NCBI RefSeq assembly: GCF_000482485.1
Contig: NZ_AXVK01000001.1
Location: forward strand, 186,001-250,000
Direction of reading: 5' to 3'
Length of the DNA stretch: 64,000 bases
From: Paucisalibacillus globulus DSM 18846
Lineage (GTDB): Bacteria > Bacillota > Bacilli > Bacillales > Amphibacillaceae
The position numbers and the translations under genes are program-made. Under the pieces are notes generated by a model. It ran no database searches, was not told the origin of the DNA, and was given only the letters and a program-made list of their open reading frames with translations. This document shows positions 28,102-36,594 of this stretch, piece after piece. Numbering within the stretch: the first letter of the stretch is position 1; the number at the start of each line of letters is the position of its first letter.

Positions 28102-28224
28102 CCTTTAGAAATGTGATGGGCGAGATTCTAAAGTACTTCTTGGTCAGGGTAGTGGTAATAAGTTTTGATTGACATTAATTATTTGCTTTCATATAATTAG
28201 AATTAAATAATCGCATGACATAAT

Positions 28225-28297
28225 GATTCCGTAGCTCAGCAGGGAGAGCGCTACCTTGACAGGGTAGAGGTCGTTGGTTCGAGCCCAATCGGAATCA
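28225..28297 (+). tRNA. tRNA-Val (anticodon GAC)
   Basis: 73 nt. The acceptor stem is GATTCCG / CGGAATC, the D arm GTAGCTCAGCAGGGAGAGC, the anticodon stem CTACC / GGTAG with loop TTGACAG (anticodon GAC), and the T arm GTTGG-TTCGAGC-CCAAT. CCA is not encoded. It is a single tRNA, with a terminator directly downstream and an integrase relic beyond it, the classic layout of a tRNA used as an integration site. Confidence 0.95.
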
Positions 28298-28302
28298 CTA
28301 GT

Positions 28303-28335
28303 AGTACCAAGGGTTTAAGGCTCTTGGTACTTTTC
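28303..28335 (+). terminator. terminator of tRNA-Val
   Basis: GTACCAAG / CTTGGTAC is followed by TTTTCT. Confidence 0.85.
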
Positions 28336-28478
28336 TATTTATCTGTTTTGACCACATTTTGACCACGTAGGAAATTAGAGAAATTCTCAGCAGTTTGTTT
28401 TTGCATATCTGGTAACACGTGTGAGTATGTGTCTAAAGTAACTGAAATTTTGCTGTGTCCTAACCTCTCACTTACAAT
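28335..28478 (-). pseudogene. C-terminal remnant of a tyrosine recombinase (integrase)
   Basis: Only about 48 codons remain. VSERLGHSKISVTLDTYSH with its active-site His and Tyr is the end of phage-type tyrosine recombinases, followed by the usual charged tail. Upstream homology stops abruptly where a leucine-rich-repeat gene fragment on the other strand begins (about 28479). It points at the tRNA-Val gene 38 bp away, so it is probably the scar of a lost prophage or integrative element. Confidence 0.85.
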
Positions 28479-29010
28479 TAAAGGAAATAGTCTATTTATA
28501 TCTAAATGATAACCCAATTAAAGGTGTTAGTGCACTAGGTGAGTTACCGAACTTGGAAGAAGTGTATTTATACGGAGTTCAGTTATCGAACGATGATTAT
28601 GAGCTTTTAGAAAGATTATCTAAAGAAGGAGTACAAGTTTATCACGAAGATTTCATTGATAATCGTGACAGTATAGAGGATCCTAAAGAGGAAGAACCAG
28701 GTAAAGAAGAAGGTACGAAGATGGGGACACTGGTTCTGATAATGAAGGAAATGAAGATAACAATACTGGTTCTGATGATGAAACAGCTGGAGTGGGAGAA
28801 GGTAAAGGAGCAGACGGTGGTAAAGAATCTGCTGCTGATAATGCTAAAACAGAAACTAGCACCTCTACTGATGGAAATTCGGAAGTTACAGGTGCTAAAT
28901 TACCAAACACAGCGACTAATATCTACAACCTCATATTTCTTGGAACAATCATTCTAGCAGCAGGTATTATCAGTCTATACTTTACAAGCAGAACAAAAGC
29001 AATCAATTAA
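28479..29010 (+). pseudogene. LPXTG-anchored leucine-rich-repeat surface protein, truncated and frameshifted
   Basis: The 5' part begins inside a repeat (YLYLNDNPIKGVSALGELP, then EEVYLYG), with no start codon or signal peptide. At about 28710-28722 the frame shifts. The continuing frame gives a Gly/Asp/Glu-rich linker (DGDTGSDNEGNE...) and a sortase signal: KLPNTATN, a hydrophobic span (LIFLGTIILAAGIISLYF) and SRTK. The original protein was an internalin-like cell-wall protein. Both truncation and frameshift make it non-functional. Confidence 0.85.
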
Positions 29011-29012
29011 TA

Positions 29013-29054
29013 AAAACGGGTCAAATAGGGACATTTCCTAATTGACCCGTTTTA
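29013..29054 (+). terminator. terminator after the LRR pseudogene
   Basis: The 12-bp stem AAAACGGGTCAA / TTGACCCGTTTT has no long T-run beyond TTTT. Confidence 0.8.
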
Positions 29055-29185
29055 ATGTCTGGGAGGTACCAGTTCTTATTCTTTTTGGAAAAATTTCTTG
29101 CTTTTTACTGTTAGACTAAATTGTTTGAAAATTTTATGGTAATATATTATTAGAAAACTTATGTTTAATAAAAGAGGGGAAAGAA

Positions 29186-29458
29186 ATGCCAAACAGTAAT
29201 CAGAAATTTACTGAACTACATGTTGAAAAACTTAATATTGTCGACAAGGAAGGCACAATTAAAATCACACTATTTAATCAGAATAATGTCCCACCCATCA
29301 TCATGGATGGAAAAGGTATTTTGCCTGGGCATAGAAAAAGTGATCCAATTTCTGGCATAGGAAGTAAAAAGCTACCCAGAACTGTGTCAACTACACTCAT
29401 AGCTGTTTCATGTTTACTACTTGTTAGTCCATATATTTTAAGTTATTTTCTAAGTTGA
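29186..29458 (+). CDS. chimeric-looking small protein with C-terminal membrane span
   Basis: 90 residues. Residues 1-55 (FTELHVEKLNIVDKEGTIKI ... PPIIMDGKGILPG) look like the start of a longer conserved soluble family. From about residue 58 the sequence becomes GSKKLPRTVSTT followed by a hydrophobic span and no basic tail. This resembles an LPXTG-like anchor end. It may be a fusion of an unrelated truncated gene with a surface-protein tail. The ribosome binding site GAGGGGAAAG is good, so it is probably translated. Function unknown. Confidence 0.45.
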   Translation: MPNSNQKFTELHVEKLNIVDKEGTIKITLFNQNNVPPIIMDGKGILPGHRKSDPISGIGSKKLPRTVSTTLIAVSCLLLVSPYILSYFLS

Positions 29459-29487
29459 AAATCATTAATGTACAAGGAGATATTACG

Positions 29488-30198
29488 ATGAGTTTACCAA
29501 ATGTAAAACAACTATTTGTTGGAAAAGTGAAGCAGATTGGAGACCCTGGTGCAAAGAATGCAATGGACCGAGTATGGGAAAGTGGTATGTTTAAAAAAGG
29601 AACAAACGAAAAAATCTGGCTTAGTAAAACTGGGTTAGTAGGTGACGAGGTTGCAGATAAGAAAAATCATGGTGGACCGGAGAAGGCAATTTTCACATAC
29701 TCAGCAATGCATTATGATTTTTGGAAGAATAAACAACATATTGAAGCAATAGATTTTGGTGGATTTGGTGAAAATCTAGTTGTTGAGAATATGGATGAAA
29801 ATTCTGTTTGTATAGGGGATTCATATCAATTCGGTGAGGCGATTATCCAGGTTTCTCAACCACGCAGGCCTTGCTGGAAACCAGCTCGTCGTTTTCGGAC
29901 GATGGACCTTGCATTGCAAATTCAGAATTCAGGTAGAACGGGGTGGTATTTTCGAGTGTTAGAGGAAGGGTTTGTTCAAGGTGGAGAAGAATTGATTTTA
30001 TTACAACGAGCTTTTCCTGAATGGACAATTGCAAAATGTAATGAAGTGATGTATGAAAAAAAGGATGATCTAAATCTAGCAGTAGAGTTAGCTGCTTGTG
30101 AAGCACTAGCAGAAAATTGGAAGCAGACACTACATAAACGATTGAAAGGAAAGGAATCAACTTCTGGAAATCGGGTGTTTGGGCCAAATAAGGTGTAA
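29488..30198 (+). CDS. MOSC-domain protein (YiiM-like)
   Basis: 236 residues from the ATG at 29488 (AAGGAG at proper spacing; the upstream in-frame ATG at 29455 has none). MOSC domains bind sulfur carried on a conserved cysteine, seen here in SQPRRPCWKPARRF, and act with molybdenum cofactor enzymes. YiiM-type proteins reduce N-hydroxylated bases. The HGGPEKAIFTYS and DFGGFGENL motifs are typical. A C-terminal helical 3-alpha domain follows. The neighbours give no further hint. Confidence 0.88.
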   Translation: MSLPNVKQLFVGKVKQIGDPGAKNAMDRVWESGMFKKGTNEKIWLSKTGLVGDEVADKKNHGGPEKAIFTYSAMHYDFWKNKQHIEAIDFGGFGENLVVENMDENSVCIGDSYQFGEAIIQVSQPRRPCWKPARRFRTMDLALQIQNSGRTGWYFRVLEEGFVQGGEELILLQRAFPEWTIAKCNEVMYEKKDDLNLAVELAACEALAENWKQTLHKRLKGKESTSGNRVFGPNKV

Positions 30199-30205
30199 CC
30201 ACCAT

Positions 30206-30239
30206 AAAAGAACAGCTTGAGTAACCAAGCCATTCTTTT
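30206..30239. terminator. bidirectional terminator
   Basis: AAAGAA-CA-GCTTG pairs with CAAGC-CA-TTCTTT. It separates the MOSC gene from the convergent hydrolase gene. Confidence 0.7.
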
Positions 30240-30248
30240 CATGTGTTT

Positions 30249-31088
30249 CTAAGATGATTCATTACTAAAAAACTGTTCAGCCATTAAATTAATTTCATCC
30301 GGTTTCTCTACAATCGTCCAATGCCCACAGTTTTTAATTTCATGTAATTCTGCATGTGGTATGTAGTTGATAAATAATTCATTTATCAAAGAAGGTGGGA
30401 GGATATCATGACTTCCTTGTGCAACTGTGATTGGTATACGTGCCAACCTATCTACTTTATTAGATAAATCATAATTTTTCTCAATATCTTCAATCATTAT
30501 GTGATTGACTGTATGGTTCATTCTAGTTTTTATTTTCCCATGTAATGATTCTTTAGAATAAACGTAGTATGGATCTACAATGTCTAATATATCTTCAATA
30601 GAAGCCGTACCTTTCTTTACTTTTCTATCTGTGGTTACTAAGTTTATTTTGTCCTTTATGGATATTTTTCTTAACAATGCTTTTTCGAATACTTTAAATC
30701 CTTTCTGGTTTATACCAATGACGGCTGTTAAAAATAGTTTATTAACTCTTTCTGGATATGTTGTAGCATATAGCAGTGCAAGCATACTTCCCCATGATTC
30801 TCCAAAAAGATTCATTTTTTCAAGTTGCAATTGAATTCTTAATGACTCTAATGTATTTACTTCGTTTTGCATAGAATATTTGTCATTTTCAATCGGATCT
30901 GACTTACCACAACCATGCTGATCATATAAAACTATTTTATATTTTTTAGACAAAGGTAAGACATATGGGAGAAAAAAACGATGTTCACTACCAGGACCTC
31001 CGTGTAGGAAAATAATCGGCTCACCTTTTCCGATAATATTTATATGGATACTTCGAGTATTTATATTTACATACTGTGCAAGTGCCAT
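30249..31088 (-). CDS. alpha/beta hydrolase, proline iminopeptidase-like
   Basis: 279 residues from the ATG at 31088 (ATGGAGGG before it); an upstream ATG at 31109 is less well placed. It has an alpha/beta-hydrolase fold: the oxyanion segment FLHGGPGSEHRF is a hallmark of the proline iminopeptidase group, the nucleophile is in GESWGSM, and the catalytic His is in NCGHWTIVEKP. Its substrate could be a peptide or an ester. It is monocistronic. Confidence 0.85.
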   Translation of the reverse strand: MALAQYVNINTRSIHINIIGKGEPIIFLHGGPGSEHRFFLPYVLPLSKKYKIVLYDQHGCGKSDPIENDKYSMQNEVNTLESLRIQLQLEKMNLFGESWGSMLALLYATTYPERVNKLFLTAVIGINQKGFKVFEKALLRKISIKDKINLVTTDRKVKKGTASIEDILDIVDPYYVYSKESLHGKIKTRMNHTVNHIMIEDIEKNYDLSNKVDRLARIPITVAQGSHDILPPSLINELFINYIPHAELHEIKNCGHWTIVEKPDEINLMAEQFFSNESS

Positions 31089-31238
31089 CGTTAGCCCTCC
31101 ATTTATCATGATAGAATTGTATTGTGAAATTATAGTGTAAAAATAATAAATTTCATTTTATCTTATTCCTATATGTATGATAGGTAAATAGAAAATATGG
31201 GGAATTACCATATAAAATAATTAAGGGAGGCTTATGAT

Positions 31239-31937
31239 TTGATTCAGGCTGTCTTATTTGATTTGTATGAAACACTTATTACGGAGTGGGAGGATAACCA
31301 AAAAAAAGCAACATATTCAATTGCCCCATTAGGTATAAACGAAAAAGAATATAAAGTGGAGTGGGCAAAAAGAGTAGAAAAAAGAATGGATGGGACATAC
31401 CCAGACCATCAAACTGTACTGAGAGAGATTGTAACATCCTTAGGGAAATCCGTTGATGAACAGGTGATTGAAGAAGTACATCAACAAAGAGTTAGTACAA
31501 AGTTAAAACCATTCCAGGAAATAGATTCTAAAATAATCAACATGCTGCAAGCCTTAAGGAAGAGGAATGTAAAGATTGGTTTAATAAGTAATTGCACACC
31601 TGAAGAAGTAATAGGGTTTAAGGATTCTAGATTAGCCAAATTATTTGATGATGTTATTTTTTCATACAAAGTAAAACAAGCAAAGCCTAATGCGGAGATT
31701 TATTTGACTGCGTGCCAAAATCTAAAAGTTTCACCTGAGTCATGTCTCTTTATTGGTGACGGTGGATCAAATGAGTTGCGTGGGGCATCTATGGTAGGAA
31801 TGCAATCTTTCCAGGCGGTATGGTTCTTACCTGCTTATATCAGTGAGAGGATTACCGAATTTCCTAAGCTAGAAAATCCAATGCAGGTATTGGATTTAAT
31901 AGCGAAGGGATCAACTACTAATGAAGAAATTGATTGA
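31239..31937 (+). CDS. HAD-superfamily hydrolase
   Basis: 232 residues starting at a TTG (GGGAGG eight bases upstream; a nearby ATG is out of frame). The HAD motifs are I, FDLYETL (DxxxT pattern); II, LISNCT; III, the lysine in KQAKPNAEIY; and IV, FIGDGGSNE. The helical cap between residues 15 and 90 marks subfamily I. It is a phosphatase of unknown substrate. It overlaps the next methyltransferase gene by 17 bp, so they are one operon with the NUDIX and CarD-like genes. Confidence 0.88.
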   Translation: MIQAVLFDLYETLITEWEDNQKKATYSIAPLGINEKEYKVEWAKRVEKRMDGTYPDHQTVLREIVTSLGKSVDEQVIEEVHQQRVSTKLKPFQEIDSKIINMLQALRKRNVKIGLISNCTPEEVIGFKDSRLAKLFDDVIFSYKVKQAKPNAEIYLTACQNLKVSPESCLFIGDGGSNELRGASMVGMQSFQAVWFLPAYISERITEFPKLENPMQVLDLIAKGSTTNEEID

Positions 31938-32700
31938 TCCATCTCTACATCCGGATTGGTTAAAACCACACTCATTGGAATGGTATCAACAACTTGCTTC
32001 GCTTCATGGAAAGTACCTTTATCCATGGAATTCTATTTTAGAAAAGCCTAATGGAGAATCCATATTTGATAATGAAGTATTAAGGATGGTTCACGACAAA
32101 AAAGTATTGGATATCGGATGTGGTCATGGAGATTTTGCTATCGAATGTAGTGAGACCGCGAAAGAAATTGTAGGATTTGATATAACACAACAATTTGTTG
32201 AAGCGGGTAATAGGAATAAAAAGGAAAACGTTTCTTTTGTAGTTGGAGATTTGAAAGATGGCTTACCCTTTGAAATGGATCAATTTGATTGCGCCTACAT
32301 TCGAAAAGGACCTACATCAGCCTACCCTCTTGTGAATCGCGTAGTTAAAAAAGGTTGTACTATACTAGGATTACATCCGGGTGATGAGTCAGGAGTGGAG
32401 TTGCTACAATGGTTTCCTAATTTGTTCCAAAAATCAACAATACAAATCATTGATGTATTGAATGATAGATTAAAGAATAGTAATTTTGCTAAGGCTGAAA
32501 TAGAATCAATTAATAGTATAGAATTTTTGCAGTCACCGATTGATGTTATTAAATTGTGTTGCTTTGGTCAAAAAGAAACTGTTTATGAGATGGTTGAAGG
32601 GAAAAATATGGATCAAATCTTAAAAATATTTGAGGCAAATGCTTCACACAAAGGACTACCTATAACATTTTCACGCTATATTATTCGTATAAAAGTGTAG
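31921..32700 (+). CDS. class I SAM-dependent methyltransferase
   Basis: 259 residues. Motif I is VLDIGCGHGDF (about residue 60), followed by VGFDITQQFVE and VSFVVGDLKDGLPF (motif II/III region). No specific substrate signature is visible. The product could methylate a small molecule. It overlaps the upstream HAD gene and precedes a NUDIX gene, an arrangement often seen in small accessory operons. Confidence 0.85.
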   Translation: MKKLIDPSLHPDWLKPHSLEWYQQLASLHGKYLYPWNSILEKPNGESIFDNEVLRMVHDKKVLDIGCGHGDFAIECSETAKEIVGFDITQQFVEAGNRNKKENVSFVVGDLKDGLPFEMDQFDCAYIRKGPTSAYPLVNRVVKKGCTILGLHPGDESGVELLQWFPNLFQKSTIQIIDVLNDRLKNSNFAKAEIESINSIEFLQSPIDVIKLCCFGQKETVYEMVEGKNMDQILKIFEANASHKGLPITFSRYIIRIKV

Positions 32701-32716
32701 TAGGAAGGGGGATTTG

Positions 32717-33187
32717 ATGGATAGACCATTTCATCATTTGGCTCGGGGAATTATTATTAAAAACAATACAATACTTGTAGCACATGCCATTGGACACAGA
32801 AATACTTTTCTACCAGGTGGACATATTGAATTTGGAGAAAGTGCAAAGGATGCTTTGATTAGAGAGATTAATGAGGAACTAGGGATGGATTGTAAGGTTG
32901 GTACCTTTGTAGGGGTGATTGAACATAAATGGATGAAACAAGGTGTGGTTAACTATGAAGTGAATCAAGTATTTGAAGTGCAATGCGACGATTTGCTTAA
33001 CATAGAGATTCCAATATCTAAAGAATCGCATATTGAATTTTTATGGCAACATGTGGAGGAGTTAGAGGAGCATAATTTACAACCATATCCATTAACGAAA
33101 ATAATACATCGTTATTTGAATGGTATGGAAAAATTATATTGGGCAAGTACTTTAAATGAAGATATTGATGAATACAATAAAGAGTAA
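32717..33187 (+). CDS. NUDIX hydrolase
   Basis: 156 residues from the ATG at 32717 (GGAAGGGGG upstream). The Nudix box is complete: GHIEFGESAKDALIREINEE followed by LG. It hydrolyses nucleoside diphosphate derivatives of unknown identity. The 3' end overlaps the next gene by one base. It is the third gene of the HAD-methyltransferase-NUDIX-CarD-like operon. Confidence 0.9.
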   Translation: MDRPFHHLARGIIIKNNTILVAHAIGHRNTFLPGGHIEFGESAKDALIREINEELGMDCKVGTFVGVIEHKWMKQGVVNYEVNQVFEVQCDDLLNIEIPISKESHIEFLWQHVEELEEHNLQPYPLTKIIHRYLNGMEKLYWASTLNEDIDEYNKE

Positions 33188-33657
33188 TGGAAGTAGGAGC
33201 AAAAAGTTCAATATGGTCAATGTTGAAATGCGACACTGACCATATTGAACTTAATTTAGATGATATTAGTGATAAGACCTATGGCGGCAAAACAAGGACC
33301 TATTACGTGTTACATCCTATAGAGAATGCCCAGTTAAGTATTAATATACCAGTTCAAAATGAGAAGGAAATAATGATGAAGGTTATGGATGTAGAAGAGG
33401 CAAAGGAAATAATTCAATCTTTTAATGGTCCAGGAATCGAATGGGTACTTGATGTGAGACAACGTAATAAGGAATATAATAATTTTATCCAAACAGGTAA
33501 TCGGGCACGAATCTCGAAAATTGTTAACACGTTAATGCGGAAAAAAATTGAAACAGAATATGAAAAGAAACATTTTACAGAGCAAGACAAAAAGCTACTT
33601 GTAAAAACACAACATAATTTATTCGAAGAACTAGCTATTGCACTAAATAAAACGTAA
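33187..33657 (+). CDS. CarD/CdnL-like protein with an aberrant N terminus
   Basis: 156 residues. The C-terminal two-thirds matches the RNA-polymerase-interacting CarD/TRCF style: TYYVLHPIENAQLSINIPVQ, then a helical DNA-binding half ending ISKIVNTLMRKK ... FTEQDKKLLVKTQHNLFEELA. The first 22 codons lack the usual GDxVVYPxxGxG pattern and instead are built from a perfect 16-bp inverted repeat (33204-33219 and 33237-33252). So the RNA-polymerase-binding start may be damaged. Possible YdeB relative. The ATG overlaps the NUDIX stop by one base. Confidence 0.6.
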   Translation: MEVGAKSSIWSMLKCDTDHIELNLDDISDKTYGGKTRTYYVLHPIENAQLSINIPVQNEKEIMMKVMDVEEAKEIIQSFNGPGIEWVLDVRQRNKEYNNFIQTGNRARISKIVNTLMRKKIETEYEKKHFTEQDKKLLVKTQHNLFEELAIALNKT

Positions 33658-33780
33658 CAGGAAATTGATACTAAAGTTCGGGGACTCCTAAAAGCAGCAA
33701 GTTAAAAAAAGCGTAATAAATGATTTGATTATCTCGAATGTCGTATAACTAGCAGTGATTGTAATTATATTGAATAGTAT

Positions 33781-33806
33781 AAAAAACAGCCTAAGGGCTG
33801 TTTTTT
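33781..33806. terminator. bidirectional terminator
   Basis: AAAAAACAGCC / GGCTGTTTTTT, shared by the CarD-like operon (+) and the permease operon (-). Confidence 0.8.
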
Positions 33807-34728
33807 AAATATGTGGGAATTTTTGTAAGGTTGCTTTTTGCTTCAGTTCTATTCCCCGTGACAGCATATAAAAAGAAAATAATAATAGAACAAATGCTAG
33901 TAATGGAAAATAAAGAATCCACTGATAGTCGTAAATGAAGGAGCGCCATTGTCCAATTAGACCTGCCCAATCTCTGCTGATTGATATATAGACCGGCGGG
34001 CCACCTAATCGTAAAATCGTTCCCCCTAGAAACAAATTAAAAATACCTAGTTGTCCAATTAATGTAAGAACTAGTATAATTTCTTTTACAAACATTGCTA
34101 CAAGAGTACCTTTTAGATGAGGGAAAATATGTTTCCATAATATCCTAATTCTTCCTGATCCAAGCGCTTTTGTAGCTGTAATATACAACTCCTTTTTCAA
34201 TTCAACTGTTTTACTGAAGACAGCTGCATATACTCCAGGAAATCCGACAATGACCATTAGAAATGATTGTAATAATACTAGTTCTATAACTGATAGCGGT
34301 GAATTAATGGTGATTCTTATTAAAAGAAAATAAATGATTAGAAATGCTGGAATACTACCCAGTAATCCAAAAATAGTACCCGCTTTATTTTTTTCCTTCC
34401 CAACTAAGCCAAACCAAATGCCAAATGATCCACCAATAATAATTCTTAAAAATGCTACCCCCACTCCTACAAACACAGTGTATTTTGCACCATATAGTAG
34501 AAGGGTGAGGATGTCATATCCCCATTGGTCTGTTCCTAATAGATGCTCCTTTGATGGGGGATAGGGGGAAGTATGAATGCCAAAATCATCAGGCCCATTA
34601 TAAAAATACCCTGTAGGCTCCACATAATCTTTTTCATAAGGAGCAAGGATGGGTCCAAAAATTGCAACGAAAACAATCAAGCCAGTAGCAATCATCCCAA
34701 CCCATAATCGCCAATTAGTCATGGGCAA
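33805..34728 (-). CDS. Opp/Dpp-type ABC permease (DppC-like)
   Basis: 307 residues with six spans. The binding-protein-dependent transport motif is ITATKALGSGRIRILWKHIFP (in part; EAA loop). LLGTDQWGYDILTLLLYGA in the N-terminal outer part is typical of OppC/DppC. It overlaps the upstream permease gene by 14 bp. No ATPase or substrate-binding protein gene is near, so partners must be elsewhere. The substrate is probably peptide or nickel; not decided. Confidence 0.85.
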   Translation of the reverse strand: MPMTNWRLWVGMIATGLIVFVAIFGPILAPYEKDYVEPTGYFYNGPDDFGIHTSPYPPSKEHLLGTDQWGYDILTLLLYGAKYTVFVGVGVAFLRIIIGGSFGIWFGLVGKEKNKAGTIFGLLGSIPAFLIIYFLLIRITINSPLSVIELVLLQSFLMVIVGFPGVYAAVFSKTVELKKELYITATKALGSGRIRILWKHIFPHLKGTLVAMFVKEIILVLTLIGQLGIFNLFLGGTILRLGGPPVYISISRDWAGLIGQWRSFIYDYQWILYFPLLAFVLLLFSFYMLSRGIELKQKATLQKFPHI

Positions 34729-35578
34729 ACACCCTTTCTAGCAGTAGAATAAGCAATCGAATGGACCAGTAAATAATTAAGTAAAGGAACACTAGGGCAA
34801 TTAATGTATTTACAGTAAGGTTAAACTGATACAAGGTTCCACCGAACAAAATCGTGGTTAAGCCTCTAATATTGAATAGATATTCCACAATAAATAAGTT
34901 GCTCATCATAATAGCTAAAACTTTATGTAAATCTGCCTTTAAAAAAGGGAGTACATTACGTACAACGTGGTGAATATGTATGTAACGCTTCTTCAATCCT
35001 TTTGCTTTTGCTGTTAAGATGTAGTCATCAGAAAGAACATCATATGTACGTTCCGACAAAGTCCGAATAAGATAAATTGCTGGAATAATTGTTAATGTAA
35101 TTAATGGAAGTAAATATGCATTTTCATCCGCAGAAAGTGATGCTACTCTTGCTATTTTTAATCCAGTAGATTTATAGATAAAAACAACTCCCAGTTGCAA
35201 AAAAAATACTAAGATAAAATCAGGAATTGTTCCAAGGAATCCTATAATATCTTTTATCCATTCTTTTTTTGATTTACTGTACCAAGCAGAAATAAGCATT
35301 CCAATGACAACGGCAAGAATCCCTGCTAATAAAAGGTACCGTAATGATGTGAAAAAATAAGCTGATACATCTTTTAAGAAACTGTATGTACGACTTTTTC
35401 CTTCTTGATAAGTAAAAGAATCACCATTTAAAAGTCCGTTTAAATAACTTTTTACCAAATCTACTATAGTCTGTAAGGATATAGATAGGTTTCCATCGAT
35501 TATTGTTATGGATAAAGGAACAGCAGCTAATAAAAAGATAAAAGCTAATAGTCCGCCTACTGAAAAGACAATTCTCAT
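34715..35578 (-). CDS. Opp/Dpp-type ABC permease (DppB-like)
   Basis: 287 residues with six spans. The EAA loop is LTAKAKGLKKRYIHIHHVVRN, and the N-terminal span starts right after the first Met. It pairs with the DppC-like gene by a 14-bp overlap. It is shorter than OppB of B. subtilis (311). Upstream, 130 bp separates it from the tandem-repeat element; no promoter stands out. Confidence 0.85.
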   Translation of the reverse strand: MRIVFSVGGLLAFIFLLAAVPLSITIIDGNLSISLQTIVDLVKSYLNGLLNGDSFTYQEGKSRTYSFLKDVSAYFFTSLRYLLLAGILAVVIGMLISAWYSKSKKEWIKDIIGFLGTIPDFILVFFLQLGVVFIYKSTGLKIARVASLSADENAYLLPLITLTIIPAIYLIRTLSERTYDVLSDDYILTAKAKGLKKRYIHIHHVVRNVLPFLKADLHKVLAIMMSNLFIVEYLFNIRGLTTILFGGTLYQFNLTVNTLIALVFLYLIIYWSIRLLILLLERVFAHD

Positions 35579-35699
35579 TATTCATCATCCTTGTTGATTA
35601 ACTTTTAGGGATAAGTAAAAAGTACCACTATCAGAAAAATTGGTCAAGTTGGAAAATAAAAAAGTTTTTGTTTTATAACTTGATACAAGTTACATAATT

Positions 35700-36094
35700 T
35701 GTTTAAGGTGCGCAGTAACTAGGCCCAAGTTTTCCTCGAATCGGGCTCATGCTCAGTAAGACAGGGCCCATGTTTTCTCGAATCGGGCCCGTGCTCAGTA
35801 AGACAGGGCCCATGTTTTCTCGAATCGGGCCCGTGCTCAGTAAGACAGGGCTCATGTTTTTTCAAATCGGGCCCATGCTCAGTAAGACAGGGCTCATGTT
35901 TTTTTAAATCGGGCCCATGCTCAGTAAGACAGGGCCCATGTTTCCTCGAATCGGGCCCATGCTCAGTAAGATAGGGCTCATGTTTCTCAAATCAGGCCCA
36001 TGCTCAGTAAGACAGGGCTCATGTTTCCTCGAATAAGGTCCATCCTCAGTAAGATAGGGCTCATGTTTTAAATTGCTGCGCAGTTTCCATCAAT
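35700..36094. mobile_element. repeat element carrying a tandem array (copy 2)
   Basis: The left end AGGTGCGCAGTAACT and right end TGCTGCGCAGTTTCCATCAA are versions of the end sequences of the other elements. The interior is a tandem array instead of modules X and Y. No reading frame spans it, so it is non-coding. Confidence 0.6.
35721..36070. repeat. 42-bp tandem repeat, about 8.5 copies
   Basis: The unit is AGGGCCCATGTTTTCTCGAA followed by TCGGGCCCGTGCTCAGTAAGAC. Each unit splits into two similar 21-bp halves that both carry GGG(C/T)CCATG. Units 2 and 3 are identical, while the last units drift, which suggests recent amplification at the left. Confidence 0.85.
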
Positions 36095-36231
36095 AGAGTA
36101 GATGAGGGTAACCCACTTTAGGAGAACAGCATTTTAATATATCTTTTAAATGAAACATATTTACTATTGCAATCGTATGAAGTAAAAACAAGATGGAACT
36201 TCTAGATAAGAAAATGTTTAGGAGTGATTAA

Positions 36232-36573
36232 ATGTTAAAAGAAAAAGTAGAAATGAGACTATTACCGCGAGATGCAGAATTAGCATTAGGGGTAATTGGT
36301 GGCTTACTAGGTTTAATCGGAACTATACTGTATTTGCAATTTAATATGGTTCCAGGGAATGAAGAAATAATTACAGACTTTTTGCATGGATTATTGCGTA
36401 TTGGTGCTTGTATAATTGCATTCAAAGCAGCTTACAATGTGCAATACGAAGCAAAACATTCAGCCATTATTTTTGTTCTAAGTGGTCTTACTTTATTAAC
36501 ACTTGTTAAGGCAACTATCCCAGGTGGTATTGTACTGCTGATCGTTGGAATAATGTGTTTCTTAAGAAAGTAA
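36232..36573 (+). CDS. DUF4064-like four-span membrane protein
   Basis: 113 residues. The segment LGVIGGLLGLIGTILYL near the N terminus and three later hydrophobic spans resemble the DUF4064 small membrane family. There is a short loop around residues 40-50. Function unknown. The ribosome binding site is TAGGAGTGAT. The next membrane-protein gene follows after 21 bp, so they are probably co-transcribed. Confidence 0.65.
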   Translation: MLKEKVEMRLLPRDAELALGVIGGLLGLIGTILYLQFNMVPGNEEIITDFLHGLLRIGACIIAFKAAYNVQYEAKHSAIIFVLSGLTLLTLVKATIPGGIVLLIVGIMCFLRK

Positions 36574-36594
36574 TAGGTTTGTTGAGGTGATTTT

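Noticed and set aside
35700-36094. CRISPR array
   Set aside because: Repeats are directly adjacent 42-bp units with no unique spacers and no cas genes.
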